Part shown: positions 14,489 through 20,697 of the stretch, one piece after another
How the letters are laid out: every line of letters begins with the position of its first letter
Position numbering within the stretch: the first letter of the stretch is position 1
DNA from: a virus
Strand: one strand, 5' to 3'
IMG/VR virus record: IMGVR_UViG_3300027980_000259
Location: 1 to 27,631 of that record
DNA: 27,631 nt
Program-made: the position numbers and the translations under genes
The notes under the pieces: model-generated
Database searches by the model: none
What the model saw: only the letters and a program-made list of their open reading frames with translations
What the model was told of the DNA's origin: nothing

Positions 14489-14752
14489 ATGTTGGATAGT
14501 CATTTGAATAGAGATTGGTTCGTCACAGTTGTTAATGCTAATGGTAGTGCAACATTGTGGGGTCCGTTCAATAATTCAACTGACGCTCAAGAGGTTGTTG
14601 ACAGAGAATCGGCGGCTGGATCGGCAGAATTACACTCGATTCAGCGACCGATGCAATTAGGTGCAGCAAACAAACTGTGCTTGAATTGCGAAGTCACTTG
14701 CGACAATCCGAATTGCAGTCATCATTTTGAGACTGGCATTCCGGTTGCATAA
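14489..14752 (+). CDS. Small protein with C-terminal Cys/His cluster
   Basis: This 87-residue protein begins MLDSHLNRDWFVTVVNANGS; AGGAG lies 7 bases before the ATG. The N-terminal half is a beta-rich domain. Residues about 64-79 (CLNCEVTCDNPNCSHH) hold four Cys and two His and probably bind zinc. Its function is unknown. It is the last gene before the RNA region. Confidence 0.6.
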   Translation: MLDSHLNRDWFVTVVNANGSATLWGPFNNSTDAQEVVDRESAAGSAELHSIQRPMQLGAANKLCLNCEVTCDNPNCSHHFETGIPVA

Positions 14753-14754
14753 CA

Positions 14755-15380
14755 TTGGCGGATAGCCGATAAGTGATCCCTGTTTGGATCAGTGGTAAGG
14801 CATAAGGTGCATTTTGTTGGTTGATGCTGATAGTCTTGCACCTTGGGATTTCGCCGATAAAAGCTATTGCGGCAATACTGCAAGAATTTTTGTTCGGCGA
14901 TTTTGGAAAGAACCGAGTTGAGGGTTCGATTCCCTACTCAGTCAGTATTCTAGAGGACTTCTCAGATTGATATCAGTTTGAGAATGTTCCGACTATACTA
15001 GAATCGGCTATAATGGCTCATTTGGTAATGGCTCGGTTCGATTTTGTTTGTCGGCGATTTGCCGACTTTTGTGCTGTGTCAATATTCGGCCGAGTATTGA
15101 TTAGACAGTATCACGGCGAAGTAATTCGGGAATCCTCAAAAGCCTACGGGTGAGTCCAGCGATATCCAACATTCCCGCGTTCTGATTGATTGGGATCAGT
15201 CGCCGTTTCTATCGGCAAGATAGCCGAAATCCTACAATAGCCACTCGGAATCTAAAAATATATATGGGTTCAGTGGACACTAACTTCTGGATTTCCGCCG
15301 TCTGTTCTTTCTCCTGTAATTCAGGGGTAGTCCCGTTTATTCTACGGCAGTGGTTGGGACGAATTTTTCCCTGCCGTAAT
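14755..15380 (+). ncRNA. Hairpin-rich non-coding region, possible large structured RNA
   Basis: About 625 bases have no convincing gene. Perfect or near-perfect helices include TGATCC/GGATCA (14774/14786), AAGGTGCA/TGCACCTT (14804/14837), AATACTG/CAGTATT (14874/14943), TTCTCA/TGAGAA (near 14960), GTCGGC-GATTT-GCCGAC followed by TTTT (about 15050-15069), TCAATATT...AGTATTGA (15079-15100), CGGGAAT/ATTCCCG (15127/15171) and TACGGCAG/CTGCCGTA (15343/15371). TCGGCTAT at 15004 can pair with ATAGCCGA at 15220. The region runs straight into the tRNA at 15381. A TATAAT at about 15009 could start a separate transcript. Whether it is one RNA or several is not clear. Confidence 0.5.
14874..14949 (+). other. 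tRNA-like minihelix (T-arm stacked on acceptor-like stem)
   Basis: AGGG-TTCGATT-CCCT (14921-14935) has the T-stem and T-loop of tRNA. It is clasped directly by ACCGAGT (14912-14918) and ACTCAGT (14936-14942), six of seven pairs. There are no D or anticodon arms between the strands. The whole lies inside the outer AATACTG/CAGTATT helix. It looks like a tRNA acceptor/T-arm mimic or a decayed tRNA. Confidence 0.4.
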
Positions 15381-15452
15381 CAGCCTGTGGTGTAATTGGT
15401 AGCATTGCCCACCGTTTATTGGGTAGGTCTGGTTCGAATCCAGCATGGCTGA
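15381..15452 (+). tRNA. tRNA with 8-nt anticodon loop, perhaps tRNA-Asn(GTT)
   Basis: The D-arm GTGT-AATTGGTA-GCAT, the T-loop TTCGAAT with CTGG/CCAG and the outer acceptor pairs CAGCC/GGCTG are clear. The anticodon stem GCCCA/TGGGT encloses eight bases, CCGTTTAT, rather than seven, with C in place of the usual U33 if the anticodon is GTT. Mismatches occur at the base of the acceptor stem and at the first T-stem pair. CCA is not encoded. It may be an expanded-loop tRNA or a decayed gene, and its identity is uncertain. Confidence 0.6.
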
Positions 15453-15493
15453 CTCGTGTTAAATTTCACATTCGTTCAGTTTTGGAGAATCAA

Positions 15494-15853
15494 ATGCAGT
15501 TGCATACTCTGGAAAGCATCATCCGGAAATCTGATACGGAACAGGAAGCTTGTGTTTTTCTGGAAGTTTTCGGTGAGAATCCGAGAGATGTGATCTTGAA
15601 GGTTTATCGGCGGAAGTCGGATGCTAACACAGAGCTGAATCGCATTGCGCAAATGCGTGAACGCTTCATCGAAGATGCTGATATTCAGGCGGACTTGTCT
15701 GCTGCTCAGGGAATGTTCGAATCCGAATACATCCGATCAGAAGAAATTCTGCGGTTCTTTCGTAAGACTGCCGAAAGTATTTCGAGGTGGGGAAGTCGGC
15801 CGATGTCGAAAGCTCGTTACCAACGACTGCGAAAGCAGATCGAAGAAATCTGA
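15494..15853 (+). CDS. Helical ORFan protein
   Basis: This 119-residue protein begins MQLHTLESIIRKSDTEQEA; the start at ATG 15494 follows TTGGAGAA. It is helical and charged, with a coiled-coil-like middle (ELNRIAQMRERFIEDADIQ) and a basic tail (SKARYQRLRKQIEEI). It lies 40 bases after the tRNA and is probably co-transcribed with it. No family is recognised. Confidence 0.6.
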   Translation: MQLHTLESIIRKSDTEQEACVFLEVFGENPRDVILKVYRRKSDANTELNRIAQMRERFIEDADIQADLSAAQGMFESEYIRSEEILRFFRKTAESISRWGSRPMSKARYQRLRKQIEEI

Positions 15854-16297
15854 ACGACGGGGCTTCTGCAAACAACAGAAGTCCGCAAAGCAAACGGGAT
15901 AACGGATAGGGTAGGATTAAGAATTTTTACGTTCTAAGTCCGACCGTTGTGAGGCCAAGTGAGGCCAAGTACATTTTCGTGCAAAACTCCCGTGTTTTTG
16001 ATTTTCAGTTGAGACCACCCCCGGGGAAATTTTGACTACCCTCTTGGGGAATTTTCTTGTCGAAATGACAAAATGTCAAAAAGCCCCGTGTTTTTGTGGC
16101 CGCACCTTTGTCGCCTTTTGACCAAATAAAATCGTGCAAAAGTGATTGAGTTTGAGGCAAAAGTTGCGAAAAAACGCCTGTTTTTGGGGGTTTTTTGGTG
16201 TGAGTGTGGAGTTTTTCACAGAACAAAGCAAAATCCACCCCTTAACACAACACTATACAGAGTGTGCTTAATGTCTTTCTTTTAGGAGTTTCTTGTT
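15854..16297. other. Non-coding regulatory stretch with short tandem repeats
   Basis: There is no gene here. It contains a nine-pair hairpin (GGGCTTCTG/CAGAAGTCC, about 15858-15882), an exact tandem GAGGCCAAGT x2 (15951-15970), and an imperfect 21/22-base tandem (GACCACCCCC-GGGGAAATTTT at 16013, GACTACCCTCTT-GGGGAATTTT at 16034). It also has the dyad TGACAAAATGTCA (16066-16078) and several GTTTTT runs. A TATACA near 16255 is a weak -10 candidate for the operon starting at 16298. It probably serves as a promoter/operator region for that operon. Confidence 0.45.
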
Positions 16298-16453
16298 GTG
16301 TTTGATGAATGGATAGAGGGCTTTATTAGCTCTTATGAGTTCATTGATTTGAGCACTACAATTGCTTATGGTTGGTCTAGCTCAAAAGGTCGCTCACGGC
16401 ATAAAACACGGGAATTTCTGAATGACCCTCTATCTTTTGCTGACTCTCAATGA
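16298..16453 (+). CDS. Small protein, GTG start
   Basis: This 51-residue product begins (V/M)FDEWIEGFISSYEFIDL and ends LNDPLSFADSQ. The GTG at 16298 follows TTAGGAG by about 9 bases; no in-frame ATG exists nearby. It is the first gene of a long operon of tiny overlapping genes and overlaps the next gene by 32 bases. No family is recognised. Confidence 0.55.
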   Translation: MFDEWIEGFISSYEFIDLSTTIAYGWSSSKGRSRHKTREFLNDPLSFADSQ

Positions 16454-16616
16454 GGCTGAAAATTGCAAAGTTTGGAGACCGTTTCAGGTCCCTCAGATTG
16501 TCGCAGAAGAGGTTTTAATTCAGCACGGTTGGAACCCTCAATCTGCCTACGAAGCCTGTCAGAACTTAAACTGGGACTTTATACGAGTCTCTGAAGAAGT
16601 ACAGATAGGATTGTAG
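16422..16616 (+). CDS. Small protein of unknown function
   Basis: This 64-residue acidic protein begins MTLYLLLTLNEAENCKVW and has a UBA-like helical centre (VAEEVLIQHGWNPQSAYEAC). The resemblance to a ubiquitin-associated three-helix bundle is visual only. The ATG lies inside the preceding gene, with GGGAA about 10 bases upstream. The family is unknown. Confidence 0.5.
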   Translation: MTLYLLLTLNEAENCKVWRPFQVPQIVAEEVLIQHGWNPQSAYEACQNLNWDFIRVSEEVQIGL

Positions 16617-16685
16617 TTCGGCGGATATTCAACTGACACATTATCGGCGAATGTTGTGTCACCTGACTTACAAAGGGAGAACATT

Positions 16686-16901
16686 GTGTCAGCATACAAG
16701 CAAATAACAGATGCTGGACTGGAAAAGTTCGGTGGGACAATGATTCCGATCCAATTGTCTACGCTTGTGGATTTGATGGACGGCAAAATAACTCGGCAGG
16801 AAATGTGTGAGTTGATCATCAAATGGATCAAAGAAGAAGAGGCTAAGAAGGGGTATAGTCGTGCCAGAATGCATAAGGTGTGGAGTACCATTGAGTCTTG
16901 A
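16686..16901 (+). CDS. Small helical protein, GTG start
   Basis: This 71-residue protein begins (V/M)SAYKQITDAGLEKFGG. I chose GTG 16686 because AAGGGAGAAC lies directly upstream; an earlier in-frame GTG at 16656 lacks a site. Two dyad arms (TGACACA at 16634, TGTGTCA at 16655) lie just before the ribosome site and may form a leader hairpin. No family is recognised. Confidence 0.55.
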   Translation: MSAYKQITDAGLEKFGGTMIPIQLSTLVDLMDGKITRQEMCELIIKWIKEEEAKKGYSRARMHKVWSTIES

Positions 16902-17097
16902 ATCGACTTGTGTCGATTGTCGGCGATTTCAATGCACATGTGGTGCAGAATTGTCACATCACACAAGTCATTGTCTTGTGTGCCATCGAGCGAATAAAGA
17001 TTATTTGTCTCAGTCTGAGCGTGGTGCCATATTTGTGTCGGAATTTGACACGCATGTTTGTGTCGACACTTTGGATTTACCGGAGATGGACTTATGA
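16861..17097 (+). CDS. Zinc-ribbon protein, GTG start
   Basis: This 78-residue protein begins (V/M)PECIRCGVPLSLESTCVDC. Paired CxxC or CxC motifs (C4/C7, C17/C20, C25/C27, C38/C41) with nearby His make a double zinc-ribbon likely. The GTG follows AAGGGG inside the end of the preceding gene. Such small zinc proteins often bind nucleic acid or ribosomes; its position in the RNA region agrees but proves nothing. It ends with an ATGA overlap onto the next gene. Confidence 0.65.
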   Translation: MPECIRCGVPLSLESTCVDCRRFQCTCGAELSHHTSHCLVCHRANKDYLSQSERGAIFVSEFDTHVCVDTLDLPEMDL

Positions 17098-17393
17098 AGG
17101 TTAACAGAACAGAAGACGAAATCATAATGGCACTGATGCTTCACAGAGATTCCACAAACATGTTTGTCAAGAATAACTTGAAGGATGTGATCAGCAAACT
17201 TGTGCAGGAATTCTGTGGGACTCATGAAGTTTCTCTGTCGGAACTGAAAGAGATTTATGAGTTTGATGGGAAGATTGCGGCCATTAAGTTGCACAGAAAT
17301 AGAACCGGCAGTGGACTGAAGGTGTCGAAAGATCTGGTGGAAAAGATGGCAAAAGATCATGATTGGAAAAAGCCAGATTATTACAGAGGTTGA
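17094..17393 (+). CDS. Small basic protein of unknown function
   Basis: This 99-residue protein begins MKVNRTEDEIIMALMLHRDS. The ATG overlaps the upstream stop (ATGA) and GGAG lies about 9 bases before it. It has a helical N-terminus and a basic C-terminus (IAAIKLHRNRTGSGLKVSKD). No family is recognised; it is translationally coupled to the zinc-ribbon gene. Confidence 0.6.
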   Translation: MKVNRTEDEIIMALMLHRDSTNMFVKNNLKDVISKLVQEFCGTHEVSLSELKEIYEFDGKIAAIKLHRNRTGSGLKVSKDLVEKMAKDHDWKKPDYYRG

Positions 17394-17401
17394 GGGTGAT
17401 T

Positions 17402-17584
17402 ATGCGTCGATACAAAGCGATTCCTGAACCAGCAAGTCATGTTTACTTCTGTGTCAAAGATACCATAACTGGCAAAATTACCGATTATGGATTGAGACGT
17501 GATCAGGCACAGAATATCGCCAATCAATACAACAAACGGGAAAAAGTCCATGCCAGAACGAGACACGATCACTACCCCAGTTAA
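17402..17584 (+). CDS. Small basic protein of unknown function
   Basis: This 60-residue protein begins MRRYKAIPEPASHVYFCVKD; GAGGG lies about 6 bases before the ATG. The sequence VYFCVKDTITGKITDYGLRR looks like a beta-hairpin followed by a basic helix. It overlaps the next gene by 35 bases. No family is recognised. Confidence 0.55.
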   Translation: MRRYKAIPEPASHVYFCVKDTITGKITDYGLRRDQAQNIANQYNKREKVHARTRHDHYPS

Positions 17585-17822
17585 GTCTGTTCCGATCGGT
17601 GCAAATTTCGAAATCAAGGATGATGATTCAGATCGTGTTTATGTTAAGATTCCAGAAATGATCTTGCATAATGATGATTCTGGATTTGTTGTCAATTGTT
17701 TGTGGACTGAAACATCGTATGATACTTACGTTGCACCAACACATATTGCTGATTTTTTGTTTCCAGATATGTTGGTGAACTGGTGGTTTCCAGAAAAGGG
17801 GATTGAAACAAATGATATTTAA
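17550..17822 (+). CDS. Small acidic protein of unknown function
   Basis: This 90-residue protein begins MPERDTITTPVKSVPIGANF and is acidic, beta-rich and aromatic (MLVNWWFPEKGIETND). The start follows GGGAAAAA. It resembles the 77-residue protein at 23801 in opening (VPVGKDFQL versus VPIGANFEI) and overall layout, so the two may be diverged paralogues. No function is known. Confidence 0.55.
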   Translation: MPERDTITTPVKSVPIGANFEIKDDDSDRVYVKIPEMILHNDDSGFVVNCLWTETSYDTYVAPTHIADFLFPDMLVNWWFPEKGIETNDI

Positions 17823-18216
17823 GTTCATGGCAAAGCAGGGACAGCATAACGGCGTAGTTGCTGCATTGGAAATGCTGGAACTCTCACCAATTACAGAGAA
17901 GAAATGTAATGGTGTTTTGGTAACGGCGGATTTGCGGCACTCTGATTTGACCAAAAGTCAAGTCAATAAGTTTCTTCATAGTCTTTCTATTCCGGGTGCA
18001 TTTAGTGGCCGGAAAAATCGAAAGATTATTAAGATTGACGGGAATTACGACACTACTAGTCTGGTTAAGAAAGGACTGTTCAAACGCGGATTCAAATTTA
18101 CCGCAAGTATTCCTTGGGGTAATAGAAGAAGGCTTTATAAAGCAAGGGTGGGTAATGATCCATTTGGTTGTCCATGTTCATGTTGTCCACCGACTCTTGC
18201 AATTATTCTTCGGTAA
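17812..18216 (+). CDS. ORFan protein with C-terminal Cys cluster
   Basis: This 134-residue basic protein begins MIFKFMAKQGQHNGVVAALE. AGGGGA lies about 10 bases before the ATG; a second ATG at 17827 is possible. The middle is helical with SQVNKFLHSL. The C-terminus (GCPCSCCPPTLAIILR) holds four Cys within seven residues. No family is recognised. It is the last gene before a small RNA and a tRNA. Confidence 0.55.
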   Translation: MIFKFMAKQGQHNGVVAALEMLELSPITEKKCNGVLVTADLRHSDLTKSQVNKFLHSLSIPGAFSGRKNRKIIKIDGNYDTTSLVKKGLFKRGFKFTASIPWGNRRRLYKARVGNDPFGCPCSCCPPTLAIILR

Positions 18217-18231
18217 TCGAACGGATTCTTT

Positions 18232-18326
18232 AATACAACCAGATCCGCAATGATCCGCTGTCTTGTATAGGTGGGTAAATCGATTCTACGAAAATGCACA
18301 AAGAATCCTGTGCATCTGGTTGTGTT
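18232..18326 (+). ncRNA. Candidate small structured RNA closed by a 10-13 bp helix
   Basis: ACAACCAGAT (18235-18244) pairs perfectly with ATCTGGTTGT (18314-18323), extended by A-T and T-G pairs on the outside. Directly inside the 3' strand a second perfect helix TGCACA/TGTGCA encloses AAGAATCC. TTTT follows the closing helix. It has the overall plan of a compact RNA of about 95 nt and ends just before the tRNA at 18329. It is not a recognisable tRNA. Confidence 0.5.
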
Positions 18327-18328
18327 TT

Positions 18329-18399
18329 GCCGGAAAGATGAGAGGAACACATAACAGATTTCCATCTGTAGTTCGTAGGTTCGAATCCTACTTCCGGCT
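18329..18399 (+). tRNA. tRNA with irregular anticodon loop, perhaps tRNA-Gly(TCC)
   Basis: The acceptor stem GCCGGAA/TTCCGGC is perfect (seven pairs), and the T-arm GTAGG-TTCGAAT-CCTAC is perfect. The D-arm is short (ATG/CAT) with a GG-containing loop. The anticodon stem ACAGA/TCTGT encloses only six bases, TTTCCA; opening one pair gives eight, ATTTCCAT. If TCC is the anticodon it reads Gly. The loop size is abnormal in either fold. CCA is not encoded. Confidence 0.7.
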
Positions 18400-18430
18400 T
18401 TGTTTTGTGTCAGTAAAAAGGAACAACAGT

Positions 18431-18595
18431 ATGAATGACGGCAATAAGGTGTGGAAATATGTGGACAACAGAGATGATTGCCGAATCATTTTTCAGTGTA
18501 CGGCACTTTCAATGAGACATGCCGACAAAGAATTTATGAAGCATATGGGTTTTGATCCAATGTCTAAAGATTTTATCGGAATCCGTGTAGCTTAA
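18431..18595 (+). CDS. Small protein of unknown function
   Basis: This 54-residue protein begins MNDGNKVWKYVDNRDDCRII. AAAAGGAAC lies about 9 bases before the ATG, just after the tRNA. It has a short beta strand and a helix (MRHADKEFMKHMGFDP). No family is recognised. Confidence 0.5.
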   Translation: MNDGNKVWKYVDNRDDCRIIFQCTALSMRHADKEFMKHMGFDPMSKDFIGIRVA

Positions 18596-18637
18596 TGCTA
18601 CTTTCCTTTGTCCGCAAAGCAACAACCGGAGAACGAC

Positions 18638-18667
18638 ATGGCTGGCATTAGCATTACAAAGAGGTAA
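18638..18667 (+). CDS. Nine-residue leader peptide ORF
   Basis: ATG to TAA encodes MAGISITKR. GGAG sits 6 bases before the ATG, a good ribosome site for so short a frame. The KH-domain gene starts 3 bases after its stop, with its own AGAGG inside the leader's last codons. Ribosomes finishing the leader could hand over to the KH gene. Existence as a translated peptide is inferred. Confidence 0.35.
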   Translation: MAGISITKR

Positions 18668-18669
18668 CC

Positions 18670-19089
18670 GTGAAGAAAAGTCTTGATGAGATTTACGCTG
18701 GGATCGCAAAAGCCATTGTGGCTTACAGCGATAAGCCAGATGACATAGTGAATAATTTGGGCATTGTCCAAATTTATCCTCTTTATGGTAGAACAATCAT
18801 TGTCACTCGTCGGCCCGGTGTTTTGATCGGCAAAAAGGGCAGATTGATCGACAAAATTTCTGAGCAAATCGGAAAAGTTGAAGTTATTGAGGAGGATTCA
18901 GCAACACATGAAGAGCATATTGCTCACTCAGCTGATTCAATTCAATCAGCAGATCAGCAATTCCTTGAAGTCACAGGCAAAGATCCAGCAAAGTGCTCAA
19001 ACATTGGAACATACAGGAATCGTCAATTTAGCGATCGACAAATCATAGCAGAAACAAAAGACGGCAAGCCTTGGATATGGCAGGAGTGA
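18670..19089 (+). CDS. KH-domain RNA-binding protein (uS3-like)
   Basis: This 139-residue protein starts at GTG 18670. Residues about 32-74 form a type II KH domain: IYPLYGRTIIVTRRPGVLIG with the GxxG loop as GKKG (54-57), then RLIDKISEQIGKVEVIEE. The RRPGVLIGKKG segment is very like ribosomal protein S3. KH domains hold short single-stranded RNA across the GxxG loop. The C-terminal half is acidic, then polar, without recognised motifs. Placed among tRNAs and structured RNAs, it may bind one of them or the ribosome; that role is inference. Confidence 0.75.
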   Translation: MKKSLDEIYAGIAKAIVAYSDKPDDIVNNLGIVQIYPLYGRTIIVTRRPGVLIGKKGRLIDKISEQIGKVEVIEEDSATHEEHIAHSADSIQSADQQFLEVTGKDPAKCSNIGTYRNRQFSDRQIIAETKDGKPWIWQE

Positions 19090-19095
19090 GCTTTA

Positions 19096-19314
19096 ATGTT
19101 TACAACTTGTGCACGTACTGCGTGTAAGATTCCTTTAACAAGAGGTTATTGGAACATTAAGAACAACGGCGATGAAAATGGGCGTAATTACTGTCCTAAA
19201 TGTGGCAGGAAAATTGTGTCTTATTCCAAATTGGAATACATGTGTGTAACTGACAGATCTCCTGTTGTTTTCAATAAAAGGGCAGAAAATGAGCAAAGAA
19301 AGTATTCTTTTTGA
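19096..19314 (+). CDS. Small zinc-ribbon protein
   Basis: This 72-residue protein begins MFTTCARTACKIPLTRGYWN. It has a CxxxxC pair (C5/C10) and CPKCG (about 33-37), consistent with one zinc ribbon. GGAGTGAGC precedes the ATG by about 8 bases, overlapping the upstream stop. It is possibly nucleic-acid or ribosome binding; not proven. It overlaps the next gene by 26 bases. Confidence 0.6.
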   Translation: MFTTCARTACKIPLTRGYWNIKNNGDENGRNYCPKCGRKIVSYSKLEYMCVTDRSPVVFNKRAENEQRKYSF

Positions 19315-19675
19315 TTCAAGCAATCTGACTCTTGGATTGAAAGATGCATTGCATGTGCCAATTGTGGTTGTTCAGTGCGATGAATTGCTTCACGGTGGTG
19401 AGTGGGTTCGTTTTGTTGATGCAGAATCGAATAGGGTTATTAAATGTGACCAAGATGAAAGTCACGGATTCGTCAACCCGTATGATACGCCGTTTGACAA
19501 CAAGCCATTCATTATGTTTTTGAATCCCGATATGACTGGTCCAGTACGTCATGAATTTGACATCAAACACAAGGAACGGGAAACTTTAGAAGAGGAATTA
19601 GAGCGACAACGGGAAGAAGATCCAAACTGTGCTGAGTGTTGGCAAATTGAAAACGGTAAAATCATTCGATGGTAG
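19289..19675 (+). CDS. Acidic ORFan protein
   Basis: This 128-residue acidic protein begins MSKESILFDSSNLTLGLKDA; AAAAGGG lies about 8 bases before the ATG. It has a beta-rich N-terminal domain, a Glu-rich helix (ERETLEEELERQREEDP) and a closing CAEC pair. No family is recognised. It is the last gene before tRNA-Lys. Confidence 0.55.
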   Translation: MSKESILFDSSNLTLGLKDALHVPIVVVQCDELLHGGEWVRFVDAESNRVIKCDQDESHGFVNPYDTPFDNKPFIMFLNPDMTGPVRHEFDIKHKERETLEEELERQREEDPNCAECWQIENGKIIRW

Positions 19676-19681
19676 AAACTT

Positions 19682-19754
19682 GGGATCGTAGCTCAATTGG
19701 TAGAGCTCCCGGCTTTTAACCGGGAGGTTGCAGGTTCAAGTCCTGCCGGTCCTA
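19682..19754 (+). tRNA. tRNA-Lys (anticodon TTT)
   Basis: This is a canonical 73-nt cloverleaf. The acceptor is GGGATCG/CGGTCCT, the D-arm GCTC/GAGC, the anticodon arm CCCGG-CTTTTAA-CCGGG with TTT at 19715-19717, and the T-arm GCAGG-TTCAAGT-CCTGC. The discriminator base is A. CCA is not encoded, so maturation needs a nucleotidyltransferase, which this phage itself encodes at 25522. Confidence 0.95.
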
Positions 19755-19769
19755 TTTTGGAGAATTTCA

Positions 19770-20657
19770 ATGCTGACAATCAAGTATTACAGAACTGATG
19801 GTGAAATGTCAACTATAAAAGTTGATTCAGATCAATGTTCTGAGGCTCTCGAAGTATTGATTCGAATAAAGAGGCCGTACCTCTTTAGTACAAATTTCGA
19901 AATTTACGTTAACCCCACAATGACTTCTATTGTGAGGAAGCATACAAGGCTTAATTCGGCAAAGGTCTGGGCTATCAATAGTAGAACGCTTTATGTCAAA
20001 GAGCAAAAAGAAAATGCTGGATACATTTATGTATCTTATGACACCGATGTCTGTAGTTTACATAAATGGTTGCCGAATGAAAATATGGCTATGATGTTTA
20101 GCCGTATTTATGGTAAAAGCTGGACAGAACAAAAACTCAGAATCAAAGTAAGTGGTGTTGAATTTAAGCCGTATTCTACGGTTCCACATGGCTCTCATAT
20201 TCATTTTCAAACGATAGAGCCGTCTAAAGAAACTGTATCAATCAGGTTTAATGACGAAGGTTTCCGCGAATATAAGTGTCGATACAATGAAACCATTGCA
20301 ACTTTGTTCTATGTTGCCTTTTGGGTAAATTGGGATAAAGAGTTTGTGGCTGATATCAATGGTATAATTAAACCATCAAACTCATATGTGCTTCCTTCCG
20401 ACAGAGTTTCTGTTTTTTCCAACAAAGAAAGGATGATGAAGATTGTGACCTCATCATCTTCTACTATTAGTAAATCAAAGAAGACTGTCAATTGGTACGG
20501 TGAGAAGACTTTATCACAATACGTGATTAAGGCACACCGTAAAGGTACTTCTAAGCGGTTGATAATGATGCGTGTTGCTCAGATACTCCGCCGTTTCGGT
20601 AAAAACGATCATGCTGAAAAGTATGTGGATCAGGCTCTTGCTCGTTGTTCCAAGTAA
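19770..20657 (+). CDS. Protein with possible beta-grasp (ubiquitin/ThiS-like) domain
   Basis: This 295-residue protein begins MLTIKYYRTDGEMSTIKVDS. The start at ATG 19770 follows TTTTGGAG, 15 bases after tRNA-Lys. Residues about 153-230 (VSIRFNDEGFREYKC ... ADINGIIKPSNSYVLPSDRV) read like a beta-grasp fold with the NG...L...DRVSVFS ending of ThiS/TGS proteins, without a C-terminal Gly-Gly. A similar pattern may occur near the N-terminus. The last 60 residues are basic and helical. Function is unknown and the fold is inferred by eye. Confidence 0.45.
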   Translation: MLTIKYYRTDGEMSTIKVDSDQCSEALEVLIRIKRPYLFSTNFEIYVNPTMTSIVRKHTRLNSAKVWAINSRTLYVKEQKENAGYIYVSYDTDVCSLHKWLPNENMAMMFSRIYGKSWTEQKLRIKVSGVEFKPYSTVPHGSHIHFQTIEPSKETVSIRFNDEGFREYKCRYNETIATLFYVAFWVNWDKEFVADINGIIKPSNSYVLPSDRVSVFSNKERMMKIVTSSSSTISKSKKTVNWYGEKTLSQYVIKAHRKGTSKRLIMMRVAQILRRFGKNDHAEKYVDQALARCSK

Positions 20658-20697
20658 GTTCTTGGGACATTTTCAGTGTTTTTGAAAGGTTTGTGTT

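Noticed and set aside
15009-15014. TATAAT as a promoter of its own
   Set aside because: The only -35 candidate (TTCCGA) is poor and the box lies inside the helix arm TCGGCTAT; noted but not called.
15030-15045. A further tRNA at GGTTCGATTTTG
   Set aside because: The T-loop-like string has no T-stem pairing and no acceptor partner.
15186-15395. Open frame inside the hairpin-rich region
   Set aside because: No ribosome binding site, it spans several strong hairpins and runs into the tRNA at 15381.
15381-15452. UAA-reading suppressor tRNA (anticodon TTA)
   Set aside because: TTA can be read from the eight-base loop only with four bases before and one base after the anticodon, which is too asymmetric. 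GTT with one extra base is more plausible.
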